Positions 31,779 to 40,391 of a DNA stretch of 56,707 nucleotides are shown in pieces; position 1 is the stretch's first letter, and each line of letters begins with the position of its first letter. The stretch comes from a virus: IMG/VR virus record IMGVR_UViG_3300041409_000548, positions 1 through 56,707 of that record; one strand, written 5' to 3'. The notes below the pieces were generated by a model. That model was not told where the DNA came from and did not search any database. It was given only the letters and a program-made list of their open reading frames with translations. Position numbers and translations under genes: made by a program.

Positions 31779-31984
31779 CGCGTCTGCGGCAGACGTTGCA
31801 GGGCCACGAGGTCCGGGGGCCTCTGCCGCCGCTGCTCCGCACCTACCGCTGCGTCGCCGAGCTCGGGATGAGTCCGGCAGAGGTGGACGACACCCCGGCG
31901 TTGACGATCGACTGGCTGCTGGCGATCCACGACGTCCACGAGCGGGTCCGGGCGGAGGCGGAGGAGAAGGCGGCGAGGGCGTGA
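31739..31984 (+). CDS. Frameshift extension of the tail assembly chaperone (gpT-like part)
   Basis: This frame is joined to the upstream chaperone by the -1 slip, giving a fused product of about 215 residues. It has the expected content of the T part: 'FPYWALTRLRQTLQGHEV' at its start, then 'PLLRTYRCVAELGMSPAEVD' and 'TIDWLLAIHDVHERVRAEAE'. It has no good start of its own. The stop overlaps the next GTG. Confidence 0.82.
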   Translation, partial: GWCDGPGFPYWALTRLRQTLQGHEVRGPLPPLLRTYRCVAELGMSPAEVDDTPALTIDWLLAIHDVHERVRAEAEEKAARA

Positions 31985-32445
31985 GCGAGATCGTGTTCCT
32001 GGGCATCGAGGACGCCCGCCGGGAGTTGGCCGCCGCCGCGAAACGCGCCGACAAGGCCACCCTGGCGGCGCTGCGCGCCAACCAGAACCTGTTGAAGCGG
32101 GAGGTCCGGAAGGGTCTGCGCGGCGGGCCGCGGTGGGGGCACCGGGGGAAGTCGTCGCGGACCGGCGCCGCGGTGGACCTGGGGTTCGGTCACCACCCGC
32201 GGGGCGGCGGCCCGGGGAAGCTGACGGGGGCGCTGCTCGGCGGTGTGGGTTCGGTGCGCAGGCCGAAGCGGACCGCCGACCACGGCTACGTCGGTGGCGT
32301 CGGTGTCGGCGGCAACATCAACAACTTGAAGAAGGGCCCCCTCGAAGCCCGGTTCCCGTACTTCGAGCCCGCGTTCCGGCGGGCGTACCCGAAGTTCGCG
32401 CCGACGTGGGAGAAGGCGTGGGCCAAGGCGATCCACAAGAAGTAG
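31981..32445 (+). CDS. HK97 gp10-like tail completion protein
   Basis: The 154-residue basic protein resembles the HK97 gp10/minor tail completion type: 'EDARRELAAAAKRADKATLA', 'NLLKREVRKGLRGGPRWGHR', and a C-terminal 'YFEPAFRRAYPKFAPTWEKA'. These proteins usually lie between the connector and the tail tube genes; here the gene comes after the chaperone and before the tape measure, which is unusual. Confidence 0.7.
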   Translation: MSEIVFLGIEDARRELAAAAKRADKATLAALRANQNLLKREVRKGLRGGPRWGHRGKSSRTGAAVDLGFGHHPRGGGPGKLTGALLGGVGSVRRPKRTADHGYVGGVGVGGNINNLKKGPLEARFPYFEPAFRRAYPKFAPTWEKAWAKAIHKK

Positions 32446-32451
32446 CGGGGG

Positions 32452-35196
32452 GTGCTCGTGGCGATCCCCCCGGTGTGGGCCGAGTTGAAGGGCAAGTCGG
32501 GTCACTTCGACGCGATGATGGGCCGGTCCGGCGGGAAGCTGAGCCGGTTCTCGAAGGAAGGCTCGGGGCATTTCCGCGGCCTGTCGGGGGTGGCGAAGGG
32601 CGCGCTGCTGGGCGTCGGTGTCGCCGCTGTCGGCCTGGCCGGCGAGGCACTCGGCAGCGTGCGGACGTTCTTCTCCGAGTCGATCGCCGGGGCGCGCGAG
32701 TCGGCGAAGGTGGGCGCGCTGACGAACGCTGTCATCAAGTCGACCGGCGGCGCGGCGAAGCTGACCGCGGTGCAGGTCGGGGACCTGGCGACGGCGATCT
32801 CCAACAAGACCGGTGTCGACGACGAGGCCATCCAGTCCGGCGAAAACTTGTTGCTCACGTTCACGAACATCCACAACGCGGCCGGGAAGAACAACGACAT
32901 CTTCAACCAGGCCACGACGACCGCCGTGGACATGTCGGTCGCGCTGGGGCAGGACATGAAGTCGTCGAGCATCCAGCTCGGCAAGGCGCTGAACGATCCG
33001 ATCAAGGGCGTCACCGCGCTGCAGCGCGTCGGTGTGTCGTTCACGGCGTCGCAGAAGGACCAGATCAAGACGATGGTCAAGTCGGGGGACACCCTCGGCG
33101 CGCAAAAGTTGATCCTGGCGGAGCTCAGCAAGGAGTTCGGCGGCGCCGCAGCTGCCGCGTCGACCCCCGCCGAGAAGGCGCGCGTGGCGTGGGGCAACTT
33201 TCAGGAGATGCTCGGCGGGATGGTCCTGCCGGCCATCGACCGCCTCGCCACGTTCTTCACCACCACCCTGCTGCCGGGGGTGCAGTCGTTCATCACCGCT
33301 CTCCGCTCGGGTACCGCGTCCGGGGCCGGGTTCGCCGGGTTCATGTCGAACGCCGGGGTGAAGGCGCTGCAGTTCGGGCAGTTCTTCAAGGCCGACATCT
33401 TGCCGGCGTTGAAGGCGTTCGCGTCGTTCCTCACCGGCACCGTCGTCCCGGCCGTCGCCTCGTTCGGTGGCTGGCTGATGAAGTACCGCGGCTGGATCAT
33501 CCCCGTCGTCGCCGGTGTCACCGCGATGGTCGTCGCGTTCCGCATCTACACCACGATCCTGGCGCTGGTTCGTGCGGCGACGATCGCATGGATCGTGGTG
33601 CAGGCCATCTTGAACGTGGCCCTGACGGCGAACCCGATCGGGATCGTCATCATGGCGATCGTCGGCCTGGTGGCGATGTTCGTGGTGGCGTGGAAGCGGT
33701 CGGAGACGTTCCGGGCTGTGGTGACCGGGGCGTGGAACGGCATCAAGGCCGCGGCGATGGCGGTCGCGCGGTGGTTCATGGGGACCCTGCTGCCCGCGGT
33801 CTTGTCCGTCTGGAACGGCATCAAGACGGGGATCATGGCGGCGGTCCGGTTCATCATCGGCTACTACCGGATGCTCGGTCAGGGCGTCGTGATGGTCGTC
33901 GGGTTCTTCATCCGCATGTACACGGGTGTGCGGGCGAAGGTGGTCAGCATCATCCAGGCCGTCGCGGGGATGGCCGCGAAGGTCATCGGCTTCATCGTGA
34001 GCATCCCGGGCCGGATCTCGGGTGTCGGTGCGGCGCTCGTGCAGGGCCTCGCGAACGGTATCCGCGGCGCGGCGCATCGGGTCCTGGACGCGGTCCGGTC
34101 CCTGGTCGACAAGATCCCGCAGAAGATCCGGTCCATGTTGGGGATCTCGTCGCCGTCGCGGGTCACCGCCGTGCTCGGGCAGGCGATCGCGCACGGTCTC
34201 GCGCTCGGTATCCACACGTCCACGAAGACCGTGGTGAAGACGGCGCAGAAGCTGATCGACGGGGTCCGCGCCGCCATGTCGTCCGGGCTGCGGGGCGCCT
34301 CGTCGGGTCTGATGCGGGTCCTGACGCGTGAGGACTCGGCCCTGGAACGTCTCGCTCGCCGCCGCGACATCATCATCAAGCGGCTCGCCGACGCCGAGAA
34401 GGCGTACACGAAGGTCCTCAAGGCCCGCGCCGACTACGCGGCGAAGGTCGCCGACTCTGTTGCCGGGTTCGCCTCGATCACCGCCGCGACCGGTGAGGGG
34501 CCGCTGAATTCGGACATGCTGCTGGCGCAGATGCAGGCCCGGATCAGCCAGGTCGTCCAGTTCTCGGGTGTCATCGACCAGCTCCGCAAGGGCGGCCTGA
34601 ACTCGCGCGCGCTGGACGACATCATTCAGAAGGGCCCCGAGGAGGGGTACCGGTACGCGCTGGCGCTGGCGGGTGGTGGGAAGGACGCGATCGACCGCGC
34701 CAACGGGCTGCAGTCCCAGTTGGCCGGCGCGGCGAAGCGGCTCGGCGCGGTCGCGGGGAACGCCATGTACGCGGCCGGGGTGAGCACGGCGGCTGCGCTG
34801 GTGCGGGGCCTGCGGTCGCAGGAGAAGCACCTGGCGGCGGCGATGCTGCGCCTGGCGCGGCTGATGGCGTCGCAGATCCGTAAGGCGCTGCAGATCCGGT
34901 CCCCTTCGCGGGTGGGTCACGGGATCGGCGAGAACTTCGGCCTGTCGCTGGCCGGCGGGGTGCTGGCGGCGGCGTCGGCTGTGCAGTCTGCGGTCGCGGG
35001 GCTGGCCCCGTCGCCGCAGTTCGCGTTGGGCGGCGGGTACCGCGCGCCCGGCCGGGCGGCGGGCACGTCGTGGCCGGATCGGGACGACCGGCCGATCGTG
35101 GTGCAGCTGAACGTGGACGGGCACCGGCTGGTGGAGGCGCTGGTCCCGGCGGCGCAGCGCCGTAAGCAGCGCACCGGCACCTCCGGGTTGGCGTGA
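32452..35196 (+). CDS. Tape measure protein
   Basis: The 914-residue protein is the only very long helical protein in the tail region. It has 'SGHFRGLSGVAKGALLGVGV' near the start, several hydrophobic segments around 330-480, and two 'SPSRV' modules ('MLGISSPSRVTAVLGQAIAH' and 'IRSPSRVGHGIGENFG') typical of tape measures. Its length implies a tail of roughly 135 nm, using the usual 0.15 nm per residue. The start may be the second GTG (32458), better spaced from the GGGGGG ribosome-binding stretch. Confidence 0.92.
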   Translation: MLVAIPPVWAELKGKSGHFDAMMGRSGGKLSRFSKEGSGHFRGLSGVAKGALLGVGVAAVGLAGEALGSVRTFFSESIAGARESAKVGALTNAVIKSTGGAAKLTAVQVGDLATAISNKTGVDDEAIQSGENLLLTFTNIHNAAGKNNDIFNQATTTAVDMSVALGQDMKSSSIQLGKALNDPIKGVTALQRVGVSFTASQKDQIKTMVKSGDTLGAQKLILAELSKEFGGAAAAASTPAEKARVAWGNFQEMLGGMVLPAIDRLATFFTTTLLPGVQSFITALRSGTASGAGFAGFMSNAGVKALQFGQFFKADILPALKAFASFLTGTVVPAVASFGGWLMKYRGWIIPVVAGVTAMVVAFRIYTTILALVRAATIAWIVVQAILNVALTANPIGIVIMAIVGLVAMFVVAWKRSETFRAVVTGAWNGIKAAAMAVARWFMGTLLPAVLSVWNGIKTGIMAAVRFIIGYYRMLGQGVVMVVGFFIRMYTGVRAKVVSIIQAVAGMAAKVIGFIVSIPGRISGVGAALVQGLANGIRGAAHRVLDAVRSLVDKIPQKIRSMLGISSPSRVTAVLGQAIAHGLALGIHTSTKTVVKTAQKLIDGVRAAMSSGLRGASSGLMRVLTREDSALERLARRRDIIIKRLADAEKAYTKVLKARADYAAKVADSVAGFASITAATGEGPLNSDMLLAQMQARISQVVQFSGVIDQLRKGGLNSRALDDIIQKGPEEGYRYALALAGGGKDAIDRANGLQSQLAGAAKRLGAVAGNAMYAAGVSTAAALVRGLRSQEKHLAAAMLRLARLMASQIRKALQIRSPSRVGHGIGENFGLSLAGGVLAAASAVQSAVAGLAPSPQFALGGGYRAPGRAAGTSWPDRDDRPIVVQLNVDGHRLVEALVPAAQRRKQRTGTSGLA

Positions 35197-37709
35197 TGGC
35201 GCAGAACCCGAACCGGCCCGCGCTCGCCGCGCAGGTCGCGTTCAACGCCGACCCCAACGACCCCACCGCCACCGCACTGTGGAAGGAGGTGTCCCGCACC
35301 GGGAACCCGATGCTGGCGCTCGCCACGAAGCGGGGCCGCCAGTACGAGCTGGACCAGAACCAGACCGGCACCGCGACCGTGGTGTTCGACAACACGAACG
35401 AGAACCTGTCGCCCGCGAACACGGCCGGCGTGTACGCCCCGGATGTGCTGCCGATGCGGCAGTTCCGGGCCTACGCGGCGTGGCCCCTGACCGGGAACCT
35501 GCTGAACTCGGCCAACGGGCGCGAGCCGGGGTTCGTCGACGGGTACGACCCGCAGTTCACCGCCAACTCGTCCCTGTGGTTCGTCGGCGGCGCGACCTTG
35601 CCGACGTTCGTCCGCAACTCCACCCACGTCCGGTCCGCCGGGCAGGCGCTGGACGTGACGTGGCCCACCGCGTCGGCCGGTGTCCCGAAGGTGTATGTGC
35701 GGGTCCGGCGTCTCATCCCCGGCACCCGGTACACGTTCTCCCTGTACGTGTGGGTCACCGCGGGCACCCCCAACGTGACCTTGCTGGACACCGACGGCAC
35801 GTCCACCGTCGTCGCCGCGGGACAGACGTCCTCCTCCACCGGGACATACGTCCGCCTCACCTACGTCTTCGACGCGACCCTCGACACGCACCGTTTCGGT
35901 ATCACCCCCGCCACCGGCTCCACCGCCGGGCAGCACGTGTGGATCGACGACTACCAACTGGAATTCGGGTCGACCGCGGGCACGTTCACGTCGACCGGGC
36001 CCGTCCTGTACCCGCTGCACCAGGGCTACATCGAGCGGTGGCCCGCCCGGTGGGAGTCCGCCGGGTTCCGGTCCGTCACCGACACCACGTCCGTCGACGC
36101 GATGGCCGTCATGGAGAACCGGAGGCTTCGCGCCGAGCTCCTCACCGCTGTTCTCGACACCCACCCCGACTACTACTGGCCGCTGAACGAGCCGCAGGGG
36201 TCGACAACGTTCGCGGAAGCGTCCGGCAACAACGGGCCGCCGCTCACCGCCCGCATCTCGAAGTACGGCGGCGCCCTCCCGGAAGCCGGGTCCACGTCCA
36301 CCCTCGGCGGCGACCCCGAAGGCGTGGGGGTCCTGATCAACCCCACGGCCCCGTTCCCCGACTACTCCGGCGGCGGCCTGCAAGCCGGGCTGCCGGGCAC
36401 GTTCACCACCGGGGTCGACGTCGGCGCCGACACCGGGGCGTGGCAGATCACGATGGCGGCGTGGTTCAAAGCCGTCGACCCGCCCAACTCCCCCGGGCAG
36501 CGGATCTTCGCGTTCACCGGCCGCTCCCAGTACGGCTACGGGAAGACGACCCTCGGGATGTACCTGAGCAACACGCCCGGCGTGGGGGCGCAGTCGTTCG
36601 AGGTGAACGCCGAGACCGGGACGACTGCGTTCAACGTGAACACGTTCCTCACCGGCATCCCCATCTGGGACGGCAAGGACCACCTGCTCGTCGCGATCGT
36701 GGACGTGACCGCCCCCGGCGTGATGACCGTCACGTTCGGCATCGACGACGCGTACTTCCTCACCTCCGCGGCGATCGGCACCACCCCCAAGATGGCCGCG
36801 ACGTGGGTCGAGGTCGGCGTCCCCCTGGGGCAGCCCCTCACGACGGGGAACTCGCTGGTGCAGGCGCAGCTGTCGCACCTCGCGGTGTGGCGGCGGCAAC
36901 TGACGGGGACCGAGCGGACCGCCCTGTGGAACGGCGGCTCCGGCTACCCCGGTGAACTGTCCGGGACCCGCGTGGCCCGGTACGTGGCGCACGGCTACAC
37001 CGGCCCCACCGCGATCGACGCCGGCCTGTCGCCGATGGGCGTGTCGAACCTCACCGACGGCACCACCGTCCTGGAAGCCGTCCGGTCGGTGGCGGTCAGC
37101 GAGAACGGGAACCTGTTCGTCGACGGGTCCGGCACGGTGCGGTACGCCGACCGCGCCTCCCGGTACCTCAGCCTCACCTCGTCGTTCGTGTTCGGCGACG
37201 GCCCCGGCGAACTCCCGTACGAAGACGACATCGCGTTCGACTTCGACCCCGGGCAGGTGTTCAACGACATCGCCATCGACCGGCCCGGCGGGATCGCCGC
37301 CACCGTCGCCGACGACCCGTCGCAGCTCACCTACTTCCCCCGCTCCCTGCAACGCACCCACAACGTGGCGTCCGACCTCGAAGTCGCCGACGCGGCGAAC
37401 TGGTTCCTGCAAGCCCACAAGGACCCGCAGCTGCGGGTCCAGCAGATCCGGCTGATCCCGTCCGCGAACACCGCCCTGTGGCCGGCGGCGCTCGGGTGCG
37501 AGATCGGGACGCGGGTGACGGTGAACCGGCGCCCCAAGACCGGGGCGGCGATCTCGCTGGACTTCTTCGTCGAGTCGGTGGAACACGCGGTCGACCAGGA
37601 CTCGTGGGTGACGACGTTCCTCCTGTCACCGGCGATCGGCACGAGCGTGTGGATTCTCGAGGACGCCACCTACGGGCAGCTCGACGTGACCACGCAACTC
37701 GCGTACTGA
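35193..37709 (+). CDS. Distal minor tail protein with lectin-like insertions
   Basis: The 838-residue protein follows the tape measure, where the distal tail/baseplate protein is expected. The N-terminal 100 residues and C-terminal 250 residues resemble actinophage minor tail proteins ('GTATVVFDNTNENLSPAN', 'LSHLAVWRRQLTGTERTALW', 'RVTVNRRPKTGAAISLDFFV'). Between them are a carbohydrate-binding-like β domain (about 130-270) and a LamG-like domain (about 325-585, 'YYWPLNEPQGSTTFAEASGN'). It likely forms the tail tip and contributes to host binding. GTG 35193 and ATG 35196 are equivalent starts. Confidence 0.82.
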   Translation: MMAQNPNRPALAAQVAFNADPNDPTATALWKEVSRTGNPMLALATKRGRQYELDQNQTGTATVVFDNTNENLSPANTAGVYAPDVLPMRQFRAYAAWPLTGNLLNSANGREPGFVDGYDPQFTANSSLWFVGGATLPTFVRNSTHVRSAGQALDVTWPTASAGVPKVYVRVRRLIPGTRYTFSLYVWVTAGTPNVTLLDTDGTSTVVAAGQTSSSTGTYVRLTYVFDATLDTHRFGITPATGSTAGQHVWIDDYQLEFGSTAGTFTSTGPVLYPLHQGYIERWPARWESAGFRSVTDTTSVDAMAVMENRRLRAELLTAVLDTHPDYYWPLNEPQGSTTFAEASGNNGPPLTARISKYGGALPEAGSTSTLGGDPEGVGVLINPTAPFPDYSGGGLQAGLPGTFTTGVDVGADTGAWQITMAAWFKAVDPPNSPGQRIFAFTGRSQYGYGKTTLGMYLSNTPGVGAQSFEVNAETGTTAFNVNTFLTGIPIWDGKDHLLVAIVDVTAPGVMTVTFGIDDAYFLTSAAIGTTPKMAATWVEVGVPLGQPLTTGNSLVQAQLSHLAVWRRQLTGTERTALWNGGSGYPGELSGTRVARYVAHGYTGPTAIDAGLSPMGVSNLTDGTTVLEAVRSVAVSENGNLFVDGSGTVRYADRASRYLSLTSSFVFGDGPGELPYEDDIAFDFDPGQVFNDIAIDRPGGIAATVADDPSQLTYFPRSLQRTHNVASDLEVADAANWFLQAHKDPQLRVQQIRLIPSANTALWPAALGCEIGTRVTVNRRPKTGAAISLDFFVESVEHAVDQDSWVTTFLLSPAIGTSVWILEDATYGQLDVTTQLAY

Positions 37710-37721
37710 GAGGGGGCGACG

Positions 37722-38237
37722 ATGGCCGTACCCGTCCCCCGCACCTGGGTCGTGGGTGAGGTGGTCACCGCGGCGTACATGAACGGTGTCCGCGACGCCC
37801 TCAACTACCTCCTCGCCCCGCCGCTCGTGGACCTGTCGCAGAACGTGGCCCAGTCCCTGCCCAACAACTCGCTCACCGCGGTCGCGTGGGACACCGAGGG
37901 CTACGACTCCGACGGCACCCACAGCACGGTGACGAACACGACCCGGATCACGTTCATCACGCCCGGCTGGTACCAGTACGACGGCGCGATCACGTTCGAC
38001 GCGAACACCACCGGCTACCGCCTCGCCGCCGCGTACAAGAACGCGGTCACGTACAAGACCGGTGGCCGTCTACCGCCGTCGTCGTCGCAGACGTCGATCC
38101 CCGTGTCCGGGTCCATGAGCGTCGTCGCGGGGGACTACTTGGAGATCTACGCCCTTCAGAGCTCCGGCGGCGCCCTGAACACGTTCACATCCAACAATTT
38201 CCGGTCGTTCTGCACCGTGCGGTGGGTGTCGACGTGA
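37722..38237 (+). CDS. Minor tail protein, possible receptor-binding jelly roll
   Basis: The 171-residue protein begins 'VPVPRTWVVGEVVTAAYMNG', a common start of actinophage minor tail proteins, and then has a C1q/TNF-like β sandwich pattern ('TRITFITPGWYQYDGAITFD', 'SIPVSGSMSVVAGDYLEIYA'). It probably forms a trimeric tip that touches the host. The ATG has GAGAGGGGG upstream. Confidence 0.72.
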   Translation: MAVPVPRTWVVGEVVTAAYMNGVRDALNYLLAPPLVDLSQNVAQSLPNNSLTAVAWDTEGYDSDGTHSTVTNTTRITFITPGWYQYDGAITFDANTTGYRLAAAYKNAVTYKTGGRLPPSSSQTSIPVSGSMSVVAGDYLEIYALQSSGGALNTFTSNNFRSFCTVRWVST

Positions 38238-38653
38238 CCCGCCGTCTGCGCCTGGGTGCGCGCGGGAGGTGGCTGTTCTCCGGCGGCGCCCTGTACCTGC
38301 TGCTGGGGTTGCAGTACGCGCTGCAGCCCGTCCCGCCGGAGCGGCAACGGGCGCTCGCGGCTGCGCTGTACCTCGCACCCATGTGGGTGTGGGCCACGGC
38401 GTGGATGCTCGCCGGGTCGACGGCGGTGGTGTGCGGGTTCATGCACTGGTGGCGGCTCGGCTTCGGGGCCCTGTACGCGATGCCCGCGGTGTGGGCGGCG
38501 TGCTTCATGGCGACGTGGATGGCGGGCCGGTTCGGGGTGCTGCACCCGGCGTCGGCCGGCGCGGGGACCGGGGCGGTCATCTTCGCCCTCCTCGCGTTGT
38601 GGGTGTACCAGACCGTCGACGTGTTCACGGAGAAGCGCCCCGATGTGGCCTGA
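38234..38653 (+). CDS. Multi-pass membrane protein of the lysis region
   Basis: The 139-residue protein has four hydrophobic segments (around 15-30, 42-62, 66-88 and 105-125) and short charged ends. It starts at a GTG that overlaps the minor tail stop. Its place before other membrane proteins and the endolysin suggests a holin or holin-like role, but no specific family was recognised. Confidence 0.65.
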   Translation: MTRRLRLGARGRWLFSGGALYLLLGLQYALQPVPPERQRALAAALYLAPMWVWATAWMLAGSTAVVCGFMHWWRLGFGALYAMPAVWAACFMATWMAGRFGVLHPASAGAGTGAVIFALLALWVYQTVDVFTEKRPDVA

Positions 38654-38933
38654 CCGGCTCATCACGATCTTCGTGGCGCTCATCTCCACGGCGGCGGTGC
38701 TGGGTCCCGCGATCGCCGTGGACCGGCGACTCCGGCGCGCGTGGGAGCAGGGGGCGGCGCTGCGGGCGCAGCAGTCCGACGGGGAGATCGCGAACCGGCT
38801 GCGCACCGAGATCGCCCGCCTCGACGTGCGGGTCGACGAGGCCGACGAGGAGAACACGCGCCTGCGGAAGCGGGTGGCGATCCTGGAAGACACCCTGCGG
38901 GTGAACCACATCGCCGTCCCACCGTGCCCATGA
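38643..38933 (+). CDS. Membrane-anchored coiled-coil protein
   Basis: The 96-residue protein has one N-terminal membrane segment ('LITIFVALISTAAVLGPAIA') and a coiled coil ('RTEIARLDVRVDEADEENTR' with following Leu repeats). It could be a spanin-like or holin-like part of the lysis cassette. It overlaps the upstream gene by 11 bp. Confidence 0.65.
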   Translation: MWPDRLITIFVALISTAAVLGPAIAVDRRLRRAWEQGAALRAQQSDGEIANRLRTEIARLDVRVDEADEENTRLRKRVAILEDTLRVNHIAVPPCP

Positions 38934-39433
38934 GGTTCCGCCGCACGGTCCTCACCGCGACCTCCGTGCTCCACCGCGGCGAATGGGACGCCCCCGATGT
39001 CCGCCGGTTGAAGCTGCGGACCCTGACGCACCGGTTCGTGCACTGCGCCCTCGAAGACCAACTCGGCCTCATCACCCGGCCCGCCGTCACCTGCGTGTGG
39101 TGCACCGGGTCGGACTGGGACGCCCACGGCGTCCGCACCGACCACGTTGTCCCGGCAGGGTCGCCGGGCGCGCGGATCGTCATCGTCACCCTCACCGCCA
39201 AGGCCCGGCCACTCCGGGCCCAGAACTCAGGAGATCCCGTGTTCAGTAACTACGCCAAGGCCACCGTCGCGTTCCTCGGCGGCGTGTTCGAGGTCATCAA
39301 CGTCGCCGCGCTGCCCGAGTCGTGGCAGCCGTGGATCGCGCCCATCGTCGCCATCGTCACCGTCCTCGGTGTGCGTCAGGTCCCGAACGCCCCCGCACCG
39401 GCCGGACCCGCGGCCGGGCAGTCCGAGTTCTGA
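38930..39433 (+). CDS. Two-part protein: cysteine/histidine domain fused in frame to holin-like segment
   Basis: The 167-residue frame has an N-terminal part (1-103) with 'RFVHCALEDQLG', 'VTCVWCTGSDWDAHG' and 'RTDHVVPAGSPG', features of a degenerate HNH or zinc domain. It continues without a stop into a holin-like membrane segment that has its own start (39239). The full-length form may be made, or the first part may be a gene that lost its stop. The ATG overlaps the preceding stop by 4 bp. Confidence 0.55.
   Translation: MRFRRTVLTATSVLHRGEWDAPDVRRLKLRTLTHRFVHCALEDQLGLITRPAVTCVWCTGSDWDAHGVRTDHVVPAGSPGARIVIVTLTAKARPLRAQNSGDPVFSNYAKATVAFLGGVFEVINVAALPESWQPWIAPIVAIVTVLGVRQVPNAPAPAGPAAGQSEF
39239..39433 (+). 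CDS. Holin-like small membrane protein (internal start)
   Basis: The 64-residue protein starts at a GTG with AGGAG seven bases upstream, inside the longer frame. 'FSNYAKATVAFLGGVFEVIN' and 'WIAPIVAIVTVLGVRQVPNA' resemble the DUF7439/holin-type proteins of actinophages, which normally stand alone at this size. It likely makes pores that release the endolysin. It lies just before a 25-residue membrane peptide gene and the endolysin gene. Confidence 0.72.
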   Translation: MFSNYAKATVAFLGGVFEVINVAALPESWQPWIAPIVAIVTVLGVRQVPNAPAPAGPAAGQSEF

Positions 39434-39447
39434 GAGGAGGTTCCACC

Positions 39448-39525
39448 GTGCTCACCCCTGTGATCGGCCTGCTCCACGGCGTCGTCGTCACCCTCGGCGA
39501 CGTGCTCGCCTTCATCGTGTCGTAG
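39448..39525 (+). CDS. 25-residue membrane peptide
   Basis: A very short frame starts at a GTG with AGAGGAGG eight bases upstream, one of the best ribosome-binding sites in this region. The product is hydrophobic throughout ('VIGLLHGVVVTLGDVLAFIV'). The strong site and the place between the holin-like gene and a terminator-like hairpin argue that it is translated. A role in lysis control is a guess. Confidence 0.55.
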   Translation: MLTPVIGLLHGVVVTLGDVLAFIVS

Positions 39526-39534
39526 CGCCCCACA

Positions 39535-39583
39535 ACACGGCCCGCCCCGTCCCTGCCTGGCGCGGGGGCGGGGCGGGCCGTGT
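39535..39583 (+). terminator. Strong hairpin between lysis membrane genes and endolysin
   Basis: A perfect 15-bp GC-rich stem pairs 39535-39549 with 39569-39583 around a 19-base loop. No T run follows, as is common for actinobacterial terminators. It may reduce transcription of the endolysin gene compared with the structural genes, or shield mRNA from decay. Confidence 0.7.
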
Positions 39584-39607
39584 CCACCGAAAGAGAGGCA
39601 CGCCGCC

Positions 39608-40375
39608 ATGACACGGGAAGCGCCCGCGCTCACCGAGTGCAAGACGCACCTCGACCGGCTCGGCGCCGGATTCCTGGGCATCATCGGCGACGCCCGCCAC
39701 GGCTACGGCTACCACCTGTCCCGCGCCGACATCCGGGCCCGCGGGAACACGGACTACTCCATCACCGGCACGGGCGACACGAACGGGCCGTCGGACACCG
39801 CGTGCGCCCTCGACGTCCGTGTCACCCCCATCAAGAACCTGTTCGGGAAGAAGGTGACCGGCTGGCCGGCGGCGCCCGCGTTCCTGCGGTGGCTGCGTGC
39901 TGAACGCGCGGCGGGTCGGCTGCCGGAGGTCGCGGAGCTGATCGGCGACGCCAAGGGCACCGGTGTGGCCATGTACGCGGCGGATTCCACCGGCTGGAAG
40001 TGGGTCCGGTACACGGGTACGGGTCACGTCGACTGGTTCCACGTGGCGATCTACCGCAGTCAGGCGACCGATTTGACGTTCGCGCGGCGGACCTTCGCTC
40101 TGTGGGACGCGAAGGGACTCATCGAGAAGGAGACCCCCATGGAGCTTCTGCGGAAGCTGATCAGTGCGGTGAACGATCGCGTGTCGCGTGTGTCGTCGTC
40201 GCATCAGCGCACTCAGGCCGCGGTGAACAAGCAGGCGGCCCAGATACGTGTGCTGGATGAGCAGATGGTCGAGGTGCAGGGTCTGTTCAAGTCGATGTCG
40301 GAGTATGCGAGCAACACGAACTCCGAGTTGGTGTTGCTGCAGGGGCGTGTGGAGGCGCTGGAGAACCGGTCCTGA
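39608..40375 (+). CDS. Putative endolysin (M15-like peptidase domain) with coiled-coil tail
   Basis: The 255-residue protein has an N-terminal domain (about 20-160) resembling the M15-type lysins of actinophages: 'DYSITGTGDTNGPSDTACAL' with 'ALDV', and 'TGTGHVDWFHVAIYRS', which supplies possible zinc ligands (Asp, His, His). These enzymes cut peptide bonds of the cell wall. Residues 175-255 form a coiled coil ('LLRKLISAVNDRVSRVSSSH', 'VLDEQMVEVQGLFKSM'), which is unusual for a lysin. It is the last late gene, before a strong terminator. Confidence 0.68.
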   Translation: MTREAPALTECKTHLDRLGAGFLGIIGDARHGYGYHLSRADIRARGNTDYSITGTGDTNGPSDTACALDVRVTPIKNLFGKKVTGWPAAPAFLRWLRAERAAGRLPEVAELIGDAKGTGVAMYAADSTGWKWVRYTGTGHVDWFHVAIYRSQATDLTFARRTFALWDAKGLIEKETPMELLRKLISAVNDRVSRVSSSHQRTQAAVNKQAAQIRVLDEQMVEVQGLFKSMSEYASNTNSELVLLQGRVEALENRS

Positions 40376-40391
40376 CCCCACCTCGCACCGT

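Noticed and set aside
31843-35124. 1,093-codon - strand open frame opposite the tape measure gene
   Set aside because: It mirrors codon bias of the tape measure gene, has low-complexity Arg/Asp/His composition and no start signal.
34917-37586. 889-codon - strand open frame opposite the minor tail gene
   Set aside because: Gly/Val/Arg-rich shadow of the + strand gene; no domain and no ribosome-binding site.
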